The notes beneath the pieces are model-generated. The model ran no database searches. It saw only the letters and a program-made list of their open reading frames with translations, and was not told where the DNA came from. The position numbers were made by a program, and so were the translations under genes. DNA of 64,000 bases from Gordonia phthalatica (lineage in GTDB: Bacteria > Actinomycetota > Actinomycetes > Mycobacteriales > Mycobacteriaceae), in NCBI RefSeq assembly GCF_001305675.1, contig NZ_CP011853.1, positions 1,922,001-1,986,000 on the forward strand, in the 5' to 3' direction. Positions 17,864 through 27,096 of this stretch are shown one piece after another (the first letter of the stretch is position 1; each line of letters begins with the position of its first letter).

Positions 17864-18765
17864 CCGCGCCGGTGGCGGTGATCGGTCCGACGGCGAGCGG
17901 CAAGTCCGACCTCGCCCTCGACCTCGCCGAACGACTCGACGGGGAGATCGTCAACGTCGACGCGATGCAGCAGTACCGCGGCATGGACATCGGCACCGCG
18001 AAACTCTCGATCGCCGAGCGGCGCGGCATCCCGCACCACCAGCTCGACGTCCTCGACGTGACCGAGACGGCGACCGTCGCCGGGTACAAGGCCGCCGCCA
18101 CCGCCGACGTCGAACGACTGCTGGCCGCCGGGCGCACGCCGATCATCGTCGGCGGCTCGATGATGTACATCCAAGGCCTCCTCGACGACTGGGAGTTCCC
18201 GGCCACCGACCCCGACGTCCGCGCCCGCTACGAAGCGCAGCTCGCGGAGATCGGGCCCCTCGCGCTGCACACGCGACTGGCGGAGGTCGACGCCGCCGCG
18301 GCCGCCACGATCCTCGACTCGGACGGCCGCCGTATCGTGCGCGCCCTGGAGGTCGTCGAGATCACCGGGCGGCCGTTCGCGGCCTCCGCGCCGACGATCG
18401 GCGAACCGCGCTGGGGAACCAGGATCCTGACCCTCGACCGGGACCGGGACGCCCTCGACGAGCGGATTCGGCTGCGGACGGCCGCGATGTTCGAGGCCGG
18501 CCTGGTCGAGGAGGTGGAGGCGCTCTGCGCGTGCGGCCTCCGCGAGGGACGGACCGCGTCGCGCGCCATCGGCTACGCGCAGGTGCTGGCCTTCCTGGAC
18601 GGCGAGTACGGACTCGACGAGGCGGAGGAGCGGACCTTCTTCGGCACCCGGCGCTACGTGCGCAGGCAACGGTCGTGGTTCCGTCGAGACCCCCGTGCCG
18701 TGTGGCTCGACGCCGCGGCGCCCGCGCTGCTCGGCGACGCGTTGCGGGCGCTCGACGCGGACTGA
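17860..18765 (+). CDS. miaA: tRNA dimethylallyltransferase MiaA
   Basis: A 301-residue enzyme that prenylates A37 of tRNAs reading UNN codons, making the substrate for MiaB. The P-loop GPTASGKSD is at residues 9-17, the DxxQxY-like segment VDAMQQYRGMDIGTAK follows, and the C-terminus has TRRYVRRQRSWFRRD. GTG 17860 overlaps the upstream stop; an upstream in-frame GTG at 17845 would add five residues. 26 bp separate it from dapF. Confidence 0.96.
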   Translation: MTAPVAVIGPTASGKSDLALDLAERLDGEIVNVDAMQQYRGMDIGTAKLSIAERRGIPHHQLDVLDVTETATVAGYKAAATADVERLLAAGRTPIIVGGSMMYIQGLLDDWEFPATDPDVRARYEAQLAEIGPLALHTRLAEVDAAAAATILDSDGRRIVRALEVVEITGRPFAASAPTIGEPRWGTRILTLDRDRDALDERIRLRTAAMFEAGLVEEVEALCACGLREGRTASRAIGYAQVLAFLDGEYGLDEAEERTFFGTRRYVRRQRSWFRRDPRAVWLDAAAPALLGDALRALDAD

Positions 18766-18791
18766 CGTCGGGCCCCGCGTAACATGGCCTG

Positions 18792-19691
18792 GTGACTACA
18801 CTTCCGGCGCTGACCTATGTGAAGGGTCACGGAACGCAGAACGACTTCGTGATTCTGCCCGACACGTACGCCCAGATCGAATTCACCGCGGAACTGACCG
18901 CGGCGCTCTGCGACCGGCAGCGGGGGATCGGCGCTGACGGCGTCCTCCGCGTGGCGACCGCGGGAGCACTCGTGGCCGAAGGCGTTCTGGACCGCCTCCC
19001 CGACGGGGTGTCCGGCGTCGACTGGTTCATGGACTACCGCAATGCCGACGGCTCCATCGCCGAGATGTGCGGCAACGGAGTGCGGGTGTTCGCCCACTTC
19101 TGCCGCAGCGCCGAACTCGTCGACAGCGACCACTTCACCGTCGGCTCACGCGCGGGCGGACGCCCGGTCACCATCCACCGCGCGGACGGCGTCGACGCCG
19201 AGGTCAGCGTCGCGATGGGCGACGTGGTCCTCGGCGGACCGTCGAAGACCGCCGTCGCCGGGCTGCACCTGGTGGGCGAGATGGTCGACGTCGGCAACCC
19301 GCATCTCGCGTGCGTCGTCGACGGACTGACCCCCGACGCGCTCCGCGCGCTCGACCTGACGGCGGCTCCCGACATCGACCGGACGGCGTTCCCGAACGGC
19401 GCCAACGTGGAACTCGTGACCCCGCTGCAGCCGTCCGACGTGGACGGAGTGGACTTCCACGCCTGGATGCGCGTCTACGAACGCGGTGTCGGAGAGACCC
19501 GATCGTGCGGCACCGGTCTCGTCGCGGCCGCCGCCGCTGCGCTGGCGAGCGTCGACCGCACCGAGGGCACCGTCGGACTGACGGTGCCGGGCGGTGACGT
19601 CACGGTGTCGCTCGCCGACGGCCGCGCGGTCCTCCGCGGTCCGTCGAAGCTCGTCGCCCGCGGCGAGCTCCTGGCCGGCTGGGCGGACTGA
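18792..19691 (+). CDS. dapF: diaminopimelate epimerase DapF
   Basis: A 299-residue cofactor-independent racemase converting LL- to meso-diaminopimelate for lysine and peptidoglycan synthesis. The two catalytic cysteines are C93 in MCGNGVR and C239 in RSCGTG. The N-terminus KGHGTQNDFV is typical. TAACAT (18780-18785) lies six nt before the GTG start and there is no Shine-Dalgarno, so a leaderless message is likely. The order miaA-dapF-hflX is the usual actinobacterial one. Confidence 0.97.
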   Translation: MTTLPALTYVKGHGTQNDFVILPDTYAQIEFTAELTAALCDRQRGIGADGVLRVATAGALVAEGVLDRLPDGVSGVDWFMDYRNADGSIAEMCGNGVRVFAHFCRSAELVDSDHFTVGSRAGGRPVTIHRADGVDAEVSVAMGDVVLGGPSKTAVAGLHLVGEMVDVGNPHLACVVDGLTPDALRALDLTAAPDIDRTAFPNGANVELVTPLQPSDVDGVDFHAWMRVYERGVGETRSCGTGLVAAAAAALASVDRTEGTVGLTVPGGDVTVSLADGRAVLRGPSKLVARGELLAGWAD

Positions 19692-19746
19692 CCGCGGAAA
19701 ACTCGGGTGCGTTCGCTGCGTCCGGCGGGGCACAATGGTCGTACCT

Positions 19747-21147
19747 ATGACTGAACTGACCAATGAGACACCGACCACGGGCGAACTCCAACTCGACGAG
19801 CGTGCGTCCCTCCAGCGCGTCGTCGGCCTGTCGACCGAACTGCAGGACATCACGGAGGTCGAACAACGACAACTCCGCCTGGAGCAGGTGGTCCTCGTCG
19901 GCGTGTGGCTCTCCGGCAGCGCGGCCGCGGCCGAGGCCAGCATGGCCGAGCTCGCAGCCCTCGCCGAGACCGCCGGATCCACCGTTCTCGACGCACTGAT
20001 CCAACGACGGAGCAAACCCGACCCCGCCACGTACATCGGCTCCGGCAAGGCCGACGAACTGCGGCAGGTGGTGGTCGCGACCGGTGCCGACACCGTCATC
20101 TGCGACGGTGAACTGACCCCGGCACAGCTGACCGCGCTCGAGAAGGTCGTGAAGGTGAAGGTCGTCGACCGCACCGCGCTGATCCTCGACATCTTCGCCC
20201 AGCACGCCACCTCCAGGGAGGGCAAGGCGCAGGTGGCGCTCGCGCAGATGGAGTACATGATGCCGAGGCTGCGCGGCTGGGGCGAGTCCATGTCGCGCCA
20301 GGCCGGCGGTCGTGCGGGCAGCAACGGCGGTGTGGGCCTGCGCGGTCCCGGTGAGACCAAGATCGAGACCGACCGCCGCCGGATCCGTGAGCGGATGGCC
20401 AAGATCCGCAAGGAGATCCGGGGGATGAAGACCGCGCGCACGGTGAAGCGCGCCGCCCGGCGCCGCGGCGGCGTGCCCGGCCTCACGGTGGTCGGCTACA
20501 CCAACGCGGGCAAGTCGAGCCTGGTCAACGCGATGACCGGCGCCGGTGTGCTGGTCCAGGACGCCCTGTTCGCGACCCTGGACCCCACCACACGCCGCGC
20601 CGAGCTCGCGGACGGCCACGAGGTGGTCTTCACCGACACCGTCGGCTTCGTGCGACACCTGCCGACCCAGCTCGTCGAGGCGTTCCGCTCGACGTTGGAG
20701 GAGGCGATGGAGGCCGACCTGCTGGTGCACGTCGTCGACGGCGCGGATCCCTTCCCGGGCAACCAGATCTCGGCCGTGCGGCAGGTCCTCAGCGACGTGC
20801 TCGCCGAGGAGAAGCTGCCCGCGCCGCCGGAGATGCTCGTCATCAACAAGATCGACGCCGTCGACGGGATCACCATGGCCGCGTTGCGTGCGGAGTACCC
20901 CGACGCGCAGTTCGTGTCCGCCCGCACCGGCGAGGGCCTCGACGACCTGTTCCGGGCCATCACCGAGTTCCTGCAGCGCGACGACGTCGACGCCGTCCTG
21001 CAGATTCCGTTCGCGCGCGGCGAGGTGATCGCCCGCCTGCATCAGCAGGCGCACGTGCTGGACACCGACCACAACGCCGAAGGCACCCGCGTTCATGTGC
21101 GGATGCCTTCGGCGTTGGCTGCGGAGCTGAGCGACCTGGTGGTCTGA
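19747..21147 (+). CDS. hflX: GTPase HflX
   Basis: A 466-residue ribosome-associated GTPase that splits or rescues stalled 70S ribosomes. An N-terminal HflX domain (VVLVGVW, DPATYIGSGKADEL) is followed by a helical linker with GPGETKIETDRR and a G domain: P-loop GYTNAGKSS at 250-258, DTVGF, and NKID in MLVINKID. Start ATG 19747 is used because the N-terminal domain begins there; upstream in-frame codons lie within dapF. The last seven codons are copied just after the stop. Confidence 0.95.
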   Translation: MTELTNETPTTGELQLDERASLQRVVGLSTELQDITEVEQRQLRLEQVVLVGVWLSGSAAAAEASMAELAALAETAGSTVLDALIQRRSKPDPATYIGSGKADELRQVVVATGADTVICDGELTPAQLTALEKVVKVKVVDRTALILDIFAQHATSREGKAQVALAQMEYMMPRLRGWGESMSRQAGGRAGSNGGVGLRGPGETKIETDRRRIRERMAKIRKEIRGMKTARTVKRAARRRGGVPGLTVVGYTNAGKSSLVNAMTGAGVLVQDALFATLDPTTRRAELADGHEVVFTDTVGFVRHLPTQLVEAFRSTLEEAMEADLLVHVVDGADPFPGNQISAVRQVLSDVLAEEKLPAPPEMLVINKIDAVDGITMAALRAEYPDAQFVSARTGEGLDDLFRAITEFLQRDDVDAVLQIPFARGEVIARLHQQAHVLDTDHNAEGTRVHVRMPSALAAELSDLVV

Positions 21148-21171
21148 GTGCTGAGCGACCTCGTGGTCTGA
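21127..21171 (+). repeat. imperfect direct duplication of the hflX 3' end
   Basis: The 21 bases 21127-21147, which include the hflX stop codon, are repeated at 21151-21171 with one substitution (ctgg versus ctcg) after a three-base spacer. The second copy is noncoding for hflX. It looks like a recent replication-slippage duplication and carries no obvious signal. Confidence 0.85.
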
Positions 21172-21185
21172 ACTCAGCGACCCGA

Positions 21186-21446
21186 CTACTCGGCGTCGAG
21201 GTCCTGAGCGACGAGGGCGGCGATCTGGTCGACGGCGGCCTGATCCTCGCTCTCGACGGTGATCGACGCGCCCTTCTCGGCGCCCAGGGTCATGATCATC
21301 AGAGCGCTGCCCGCGTCCACCGGCTCGCCGCCGTCGGCGGCGAGCGTGACCGGGACGCCGAGCGCGGTGGCCGCCTCGGAGATGACGGTGGCCGGACGGG
21401 CGTGCAGTCCGACTGCGGAGCCGACGGTGACGGTGGTGCTGGGCAT
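21186..21446 (-). CDS. ptsH: phosphocarrier protein HPr
   Basis: An 86-residue HPr that carries phosphate from enzyme I to FruA. The active histidine is H15 in VGLHARPA. A serine (S47 in AGSALMIMTLG) aligns with the regulatory Ser46 of Firmicutes, but no HPr kinase gene is seen here. Last gene of the fruR-fruK-fruA-ptsH set, 41 bp after fruA, and convergent with hflX. Confidence 0.97.
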   Translation of the reverse strand: MPSTTVTVGSAVGLHARPATVISEAATALGVPVTLAADGGEPVDAGSALMIMTLGAEKGASITVESEDQAAVDQIAALVAQDLDAE

Positions 21447-21490
21447 GATGCGCCTTTCTCAGGGGTGGTGGGTGAAGCTCAGTCGAGAGA

Positions 21491-23488
21491 CTACTTCGTG
21501 CTGGGTTTGATCTGCTTCGCGGCCAGGACGGCGATGGCGGAGACGATCACACCCGCCACGATAGCGATCAGGAACTTCCACCACGTGCCGTTCATCGCGA
21601 AGAGGACGAAGACGCCGCCGTGCGGGGCGCGGAGCTGAACGCTCATCGCCATCGACAGGGCGCCGGTCACGGCGCCGCCGAGCATCATCGACGGGATCAC
21701 GCGGAGGGGATCGGCGGCCGCGAACGGGATCGCGCCCTCGGAGATGAACGACGCGCCGAGCAGCCAGGCGGCCTTGCCGTTCTCGCGTTCGGGCTCGGTG
21801 AACGTCGACGGCCGCAGCGCCGTCGCCAGGGCGAGGGCGAGCGGCGGGACCATGCCCGAGCCCATGACGGCCGCCATGATCTCCCACTGGGGCACGCCTG
21901 CGCCGGCGACGCCCAGACCCGCGACGCCGAAGGCGTACGCGGCCTTGTTGACCGGGCCTCCGAGGTCGAGGCACATCATCAGGCCGATGACGATGCCGAG
22001 GATGATCTTGGAACTGCCGGACATCGAGTTGAGCTGGTCCTCGAGGGCGGTGTTGACCCACGACAGCGGCCGAGCGAGCAGCGCGAACATCACGAAGCCG
22101 GTGACGAGCGTGGCGACGAGCGGGATGATGACGACCGGCTGAAGGCCGCGTGCCCACTGCGGCAACGGGAGCCGCGAGAGCCACAGGGCGACGACGCCGG
22201 CGAGCAGACCGCCGACCAGGCCGCCGATGAAGCCCGAACCGACCGCGACGGCGATCAGGCCGGCGGTGAAGCCGGGTGCGAGGCCGGGTCGGTCGGCGAT
22301 CGCGTAGGCGATGTAACCGGCCAGGACCGCGACCATCAGGCCGATCGCGAGGTTGCCGACCGCGAAGCTCAGAGCGCCGAGGTACTGGAGGAGGCCCCCG
22401 GGCGGCAGTTCCCACAGACTGTTGTGCAGCGCGTAGTACGCGGCGTCGGACGTGCCGTCCTCGATGGTGCTCTTGGCGATCTCGTAGCCGCCGAGCAGGA
22501 AGCCCAGGGCCATCAGGAGGCCGCCCGCGGCGACGAACGGGATCATGTAGCTGACGCCGGTCAGCAGCGCCTGCTTCAACTGGCCGCCGATGCCGACGCT
22601 CGACGCCGCGGAGGACTCGGCGGCCGCATGCGCGTCGCCGGCGACCGTCGCGGCGTTCGGATCGCGGCCCGCGGCGACGGCCTCGGCGATCATCGTGTCG
22701 GGTTCGTTGATGGCGCGTTTGACGCCGGAGGCGACCACCGGCTTCCCGACGAAGCGGTCGCGGTTCTTGACGCCGACGTCGGTCGCGAAGATGACGGCGT
22801 CCGCGTCGGCGATGGTGGTCGGGGAGAAGGGCGTCGACCCGGTGGATCCCTGGGTCTCGACCTCGAAGTCGACGTCCGCGCGTTCGGCGGCGAGTTTCAG
22901 CGCGTCCGCCGCCATGTAGGTGTGAGCGATGCCGGTGGGGCAGGCGGTGATCGCGATGATCTTCGGGCGGGTGGTGGCGGTCGGTGCCGAGGCGGCGGCC
23001 GGAACGGCGGCGGGGGTCTTCGCGGGAGCCTTCTTGTCGGCGGTGACGTCGAGGACCAACTCGACGATCGCGTCGGCGTCCGGGGCGTCGCGCAGCGCCT
23101 GGACGAACTCGGGACGCACCAGGGCGCGGGCGAGAGAGCTGAGGACCTTCATGTGCTCGCTCGCGGCACCCGCGGGGGCCGCGATGAGGAAGACGATGTC
23201 GGCGGGGCCGTCCGGAGCGCCGAAGTCCGCCTTGCGGGCCAGGCGAGCCATCGCGAGCGAGGCGGCGGACACCGACTCGGCGCGCGCGTGGGGGATCGCG
23301 ATGCCGCCCGGCAGGCCGGTGGGCGACTTCGTCTCGCGGGCGAGTGCGGCGGCGGCGAGCTCGGACGGGTCGGAGGAGCGTCCGGCCGTCGAGACGAGCT
23401 CGGCGAGGGTGCCGATGACGGACTCTGCGTCGGGGCCTGCATCGCCGTCGAGCAGGACCAGCTCGGGCGTGATGATCGGTTGGGACAT
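21491..23488 (-). CDS. fruA: fructose-specific PTS enzyme IIABC
   Basis: A 665-residue multidomain permease that imports fructose as fructose 1-phosphate. The EIIA domain (1-150) has H67 in GIAIPHARAES. An Ala/Pro linker leads to EIIB (about 175-275) with C183 in AITACPTGIAHTYMAA, and an EIIC domain (about 310-660) with some nine membrane segments. ATG 23488 matches the start of the EIIA domain; the frame stays open far upstream inside fruK. 38 bp separate it from fruK. Confidence 0.96.
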   Translation of the reverse strand: MSQPIITPELVLLDGDAGPDAESVIGTLAELVSTAGRSSDPSELAAAALARETKSPTGLPGGIAIPHARAESVSAASLAMARLARKADFGAPDGPADIVFLIAAPAGAASEHMKVLSSLARALVRPEFVQALRDAPDADAIVELVLDVTADKKAPAKTPAAVPAAASAPTATTRPKIIAITACPTGIAHTYMAADALKLAAERADVDFEVETQGSTGSTPFSPTTIADADAVIFATDVGVKNRDRFVGKPVVASGVKRAINEPDTMIAEAVAAGRDPNAATVAGDAHAAAESSAASSVGIGGQLKQALLTGVSYMIPFVAAGGLLMALGFLLGGYEIAKSTIEDGTSDAAYYALHNSLWELPPGGLLQYLGALSFAVGNLAIGLMVAVLAGYIAYAIADRPGLAPGFTAGLIAVAVGSGFIGGLVGGLLAGVVALWLSRLPLPQWARGLQPVVIIPLVATLVTGFVMFALLARPLSWVNTALEDQLNSMSGSSKIILGIVIGLMMCLDLGGPVNKAAYAFGVAGLGVAGAGVPQWEIMAAVMGSGMVPPLALALATALRPSTFTEPERENGKAAWLLGASFISEGAIPFAAADPLRVIPSMMLGGAVTGALSMAMSVQLRAPHGGVFVLFAMNGTWWKFLIAIVAGVIVSAIAVLAAKQIKPSTK

Positions 23489-23526
23489 GGTGGTGCCTTC
23501 GGGTCGTGGCGGGTGCGGGAGGGGAT

Positions 23527-24474
23527 TCAGGAGAGACGGGTGACGGTGACGCCGTCCTCGTCGAGGACGTCGGGGGTCGGCGGCGTCGTTCCGGGCAGGG
23601 AGGCTGCGGCGGAACCGTGCGCGACGGCGCTGCGGAGCAGGTCGGCGGCGGATGCGAGACGGAGGTGGGCGATCAGGTAGCCGGCGAGCGAGGCGTCGCC
23701 GGCGCCGACCGTGCTGCGAACGGTGACGGCGGGCGCGGTGGCGAACCAGGTGCCCTCGGGCGTGGTGAGCAGCGCCCCCGACCCGCCGAGGGTGGTGAGG
23801 ACCGATCCGCCGGTCCGGTCGGCGACGATCCGGGCGACGTCGGCGACCGAGCTCGGGTCGCCCTGCGCCGCGGCGGCCTCCATCGCGTCGCCGTCGCCGC
23901 CGGCGATCTCCGCGAGTTCGTGGGCGTTGGGCTTGAGCAGGTCGACGTCGGTCGTGGCGACCGCCGACAGGGGTGCGCCGGAGGTGTCGACGGCCACGCG
24001 GCAGCGACGGTCGCCGAGATCGCGGACCAGGTCGGCGTACCAGGTGTCGGGCAGACCCGGGGGCAGCGAGCCGCACAGCGACAGCCAGTCGGCGGTCTCG
24101 GCGCGCGCCAGGATCACCGACCGCAGCTCGGCGGCCGCGGCCTCGCCGAGCGCGGCGCCGGCCTCGTTGATCTTGGTGGTGGTGCCGTCGGCCTCGGCGA
24201 TCGTGATGTTGGTGCGGACCGGAGCGTCGACGGCCACCGCCAGGTGCGGCAGCGACACCGCGGTCAGCGACGCCGGGTAGGGGTCGTCGGCGCGGGCGGG
24301 CAGCACCGCGAGCGTCGACGCACCCGCCGCCTGGACCACGCGGGAGACGTTGACGCCCTTGCCTCCCGGCTGATCGATGACGCGGACGGCGCGGTGGACG
24401 CCGCCGCGTTCAAGGGTGCCGGGCAGCTCGATGGTGCGGTCCGTGCTGGGGTTGGCGGTGACGGTGAGGATCAT
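23527..24474 (-). CDS. fruK: 1-phosphofructokinase
   Basis: A 315-residue PfkB-family kinase that turns fructose 1-phosphate into fructose 1,6-bisphosphate. It opens MILTVTANPSTDRTIEL and has the PGGKGVNVSRV signature (residues 37-47) and the C-terminal catalytic STVGAGDASLAGYL with the anion-hole GAGD. The ATG overlaps the fruR stop (ATGA). Its place between regulator and fruA fits the fructose operon. Confidence 0.96.
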   Translation of the reverse strand: MILTVTANPSTDRTIELPGTLERGGVHRAVRVIDQPGGKGVNVSRVVQAAGASTLAVLPARADDPYPASLTAVSLPHLAVAVDAPVRTNITIAEADGTTTKINEAGAALGEAAAAELRSVILARAETADWLSLCGSLPPGLPDTWYADLVRDLGDRRCRVAVDTSGAPLSAVATTDVDLLKPNAHELAEIAGGDGDAMEAAAAQGDPSSVADVARIVADRTGGSVLTTLGGSGALLTTPEGTWFATAPAVTVRSTVGAGDASLAGYLIAHLRLASAADLLRSAVAHGSAAASLPGTTPPTPDVLDEDGVTVTRLS

Positions 24475-25241
24475 GCGATCACGACCTCGATCTGGTGGTC
24501 GCGTAGATCCTCCGCGAAGTCGGGGTCGATGCCGCTGTCGGTGACGAGGACGTCGAAGTCCTCCAGGGTTCCGAAGCTCACGAGTTCCTCTCGGTTGATC
24601 TTGGTGGAGTCGGCCACGACGACGGTGGTGGCGCAGGCGGCGATCATGGCGCGCTTGGTGGCGGCCTCGTCGGAGTCGGGTGTGGACAGCCCGTGGGCGA
24701 TCGACAGCGCGTTGGTGCCGACGAAGCCGATCGACGCGCGGACGCGGGAGAGCATCGCGATCGCCTCCGCACCGACCGCAGCTCCGGTCTTCGGGCGCAG
24801 TCGACCGCCGGTCAGCAGGACCGTCGCCGAACTGAGCTCGGCGACGATGCCGCCGATCTGCACGCTGTTGGTGATGTACGTGAGGCGGGTGTCGCCGTGG
24901 ATGGCGAGTGCGAGTTGAAGTGTGGTGGTGCCGGCGTCGATGAGGACTGATCCGCCGTCGGCCGGGAGGAGTCGGGCTGCGGCGGCACCGATCGCAGCCT
25001 TCTCCACGCGGCGGGTCTCCTCGCGGACGATCAGGTCGGGCTCGTCGATCACCGCGGCGACGTCGGGACGGACGGCGCCTCCGTGCACGCGGACCAGGTA
25101 CCCGTTGCGCTGCAGAATCGCCAGGTCGCGGCGCACGGTCTCGCCGGTCACCGCGAACCGGGCGGCGAGGTCGGCGACCGAGACGCGACCGCGCGAACGC
25201 ACTTCGTTCGCGATCGCGGACTGCCGTTCTTCGGCGTACAT
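24471..25241 (-). CDS. fruR: DeoR family regulator of the fructose PTS
   Basis: A 256-residue DeoR/GlpR repressor. The N-terminal winged helix (SVADLAARFAVTGETVRRDL, about 20-40) is followed by a DeoR sensor domain with DAGTTTLQLA (ligand loop) and VVADSTKI. Members of the family sense phosphorylated sugars, here probably fructose 1-phosphate or 1,6-bisphosphate. It is first in the fru operon and divergent from ptsI; operator-like repeats lie between them. The symbol is by analogy with Corynebacterium. Confidence 0.9.
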   Translation of the reverse strand: MYAEERQSAIANEVRSRGRVSVADLAARFAVTGETVRRDLAILQRNGYLVRVHGGAVRPDVAAVIDEPDLIVREETRRVEKAAIGAAAARLLPADGGSVLIDAGTTTLQLALAIHGDTRLTYITNSVQIGGIVAELSSATVLLTGGRLRPKTGAAVGAEAIAMLSRVRASIGFVGTNALSIAHGLSTPDSDEAATKRAMIAACATTVVVADSTKINREELVSFGTLEDFDVLVTDSGIDPDFAEDLRDHQIEVVIA

Positions 25242-25287
25242 CGCGACTCCTTCGAGGCCCGGATCCGGAGGTGTGGATCACAGCGAA

Positions 25288-25306
25288 TGTTGATTTCTGT
25301 TGATTT
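25288..25306 (+). promoter_or_regulatory. tandem TGTTGATTT repeats, probable FruR operator
   Basis: TGTTGATTT occurs at 25288-25296 and again at 25298-25306, one helical turn apart, in an unusually AT-rich patch between fruR and ptsI. DeoR-family regulators often bind T-rich direct repeats of this kind, so it probably serves FruR at both divergent promoters. A related TTTGTTTAC lies at 25322-25330. Confidence 0.55.
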
Positions 25307-25341
25307 GTTTGGATCTACATCTTTGTTTACATGGGTCCGTG

Positions 25342-25369
25342 TTGCCACGTCAAGAGGTTCTTGTAATCT
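25342..25369 (+). promoter_or_regulatory. ptsI promoter giving a leaderless mRNA
   Basis: TTGCCA (25342-25347) and TAATCT (25364-25369) are spaced 16 bp. The ATG at 25377 is only seven nt after the -10, and no Shine-Dalgarno is present, so transcription should start at or next to the start codon. Confidence 0.7.
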
Positions 25370-25376
25370 GTCTCAC

Positions 25377-27089
25377 ATGACCCAGGTGACTTCCGACTTG
25401 CAGGCCGACAACCCGTTCGCAGCGCAGACCATCGTCTCCGGCACTCCCGTCGTCGGGGGCCTCGCCTACGGACCCGTGATCCGACCGGGCGAGCGCCCGA
25501 GCTTCGACGGCATCGACGCCACGACGATCGCCGAGGACCTCCGCGAGGCGGAGATGGAACGCTTCACCGCCGCTGCCGCCGTCGTCGGTGACCGGCTCGC
25601 CGACCGGGCGTCGCACAGCACCGGTGTCGCCGCCGAAGTCCTCACGGCCACCGCGGGTCTGGCGCGCGACCGCGGATGGGCGAGCACGGCGGGCAAGTCC
25701 ATCAAGGCGGGGGTTCCCGCGCCGCTGGCCGCCATCGCCGCGACCGATCAGTTCGCCGAGATGTTCACCAAGCTGGGCGGCCTGATGGCCGAGCGGGTGA
25801 CCGACTTGAAGGACGTCCGCGACCGCGTCGTCGCGGAACTCCTCGGTCTTCCGGAGCCCGGCATCCCGAACCCGGAGGTCCCCTCGATCCTGCTCGCCGA
25901 CGACCTCGCGCCCGCGGACACCGCGGGATTGGATCCGACGCGGGTGATCGGGCTCGGCATGCGGCTCGGCGGGCCGAGCAGCCACACCGCGATCATCGCT
26001 CGCCAGCTCGCCATTCCGTGCGTGGTCGCCGCCGCCGACCTCGATGAGATCCCCACGGGGGCACTGGGATACGTCGACGGCGACCGAGGAACAGTCGGAA
26101 CCGAGCCCGACGCGGACGCCATCGCCGCCGCCGTCGAGCATGCGCGGGAGAAGGCCGAACAGATCGCGGCGTGGCGGGGGCCGGGCCGCACCGCCGACGG
26201 GCACGAGGTGCTGATTCTCGCGAACGTCGCCGACGGCGTCTCGGCGCGGGCCGGTGCCGAGGCCCCGGTGCAGGGCGTCGGACTGTTCCGCACCGAACTC
26301 GCCTTCCTCGACCGGTCGAACGAGCCGACCGTCGAGGAGCAGGTGGCGCTCTACCGCGAGGTGATCGACGCGTTCCCCGGCCAGAAGGTGGTGATCCGCA
26401 CCCTGGACGCCGGCTCGGACAAGCCCCTGAAGTTCGTCGCCCACGCCGACGAGCCGAACCCCGCCATGGGTGTCCGTGGCAACCGGATCGTGCAGACCCA
26501 TCCCGAGATCCGCGACAAGCAGCTCGACGCGCTCGCCGCCGCGGCGCAGGGCGATGGCCGCGCCACGCCGTGGGTCATGGCGCCGATGATCGCGACCGTC
26601 GACGAGGCGCGCGAGTTCGCCGGGCAGATCCGCGATCGCGGCCTGATCCCGGGAGTCATGGTGGAGGTGCCGTCGGCGGCCATCATGGCCGACGCGATCC
26701 TCGCGGAGGTCGACTTCGTCTCGATCGGCACCAACGACCTCACGCAGTACACGATGGCCGCCGACCGGATGTCGCCCGACCTCGCCACGCTGACCGATCC
26801 GTGGCAGCCCGCGGTCCTCGCGCTGATCGCGCGCGTCGGTGACGCCGGACAGCGTCAGGGGAAGCAGGTCGGCGTGTGCGGTGAAGCGGCCGCCGACCCG
26901 CTGCTGGCCTGCGTGCTGGTGGGGCTGGGCGTCACGTCGCTGTCGTCGGCACCCGCGGCGTCGGCCGCCGTCGGTCTCAAGCTGAGCGGGGTGACCCTGG
27001 AACAGTGCAGGGCCGCGGGTGCGGCGGCGGTTGCCGCCGCGAGTCCCGCGGCCGCTCGAGACGCCGCTCGCGCGGCGCTCGGGGAGTGA
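25377..27089 (+). CDS. ptsI: PTS enzyme I (phosphoenolpyruvate-protein phosphotransferase)
   Basis: A 570-residue cytoplasmic enzyme that passes phosphate from phosphoenolpyruvate to HPr. The active histidine is H203 in GGPSSHTAIIARQ. The PEP-binding barrel has VGLFRTELAFLDR, PNPAMGVRGNRI, FVSIGTNDLTQY and GVCGEAAADP. ATG 25377 is the natural start: homology begins just after, and the promoter -10 is seven nt upstream. Divergent from fruR, so the general and fructose-specific PTS parts share a control region. Confidence 0.97.
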   Translation: MTQVTSDLQADNPFAAQTIVSGTPVVGGLAYGPVIRPGERPSFDGIDATTIAEDLREAEMERFTAAAAVVGDRLADRASHSTGVAAEVLTATAGLARDRGWASTAGKSIKAGVPAPLAAIAATDQFAEMFTKLGGLMAERVTDLKDVRDRVVAELLGLPEPGIPNPEVPSILLADDLAPADTAGLDPTRVIGLGMRLGGPSSHTAIIARQLAIPCVVAAADLDEIPTGALGYVDGDRGTVGTEPDADAIAAAVEHAREKAEQIAAWRGPGRTADGHEVLILANVADGVSARAGAEAPVQGVGLFRTELAFLDRSNEPTVEEQVALYREVIDAFPGQKVVIRTLDAGSDKPLKFVAHADEPNPAMGVRGNRIVQTHPEIRDKQLDALAAAAQGDGRATPWVMAPMIATVDEAREFAGQIRDRGLIPGVMVEVPSAAIMADAILAEVDFVSIGTNDLTQYTMAADRMSPDLATLTDPWQPAVLALIARVGDAGQRQGKQVGVCGEAAADPLLACVLVGLGVTSLSSAPAASAAVGLKLSGVTLEQCRAAGAAAVAAASPAAARDAARAALGE

Positions 27090-27096
27090 TGCTCGG

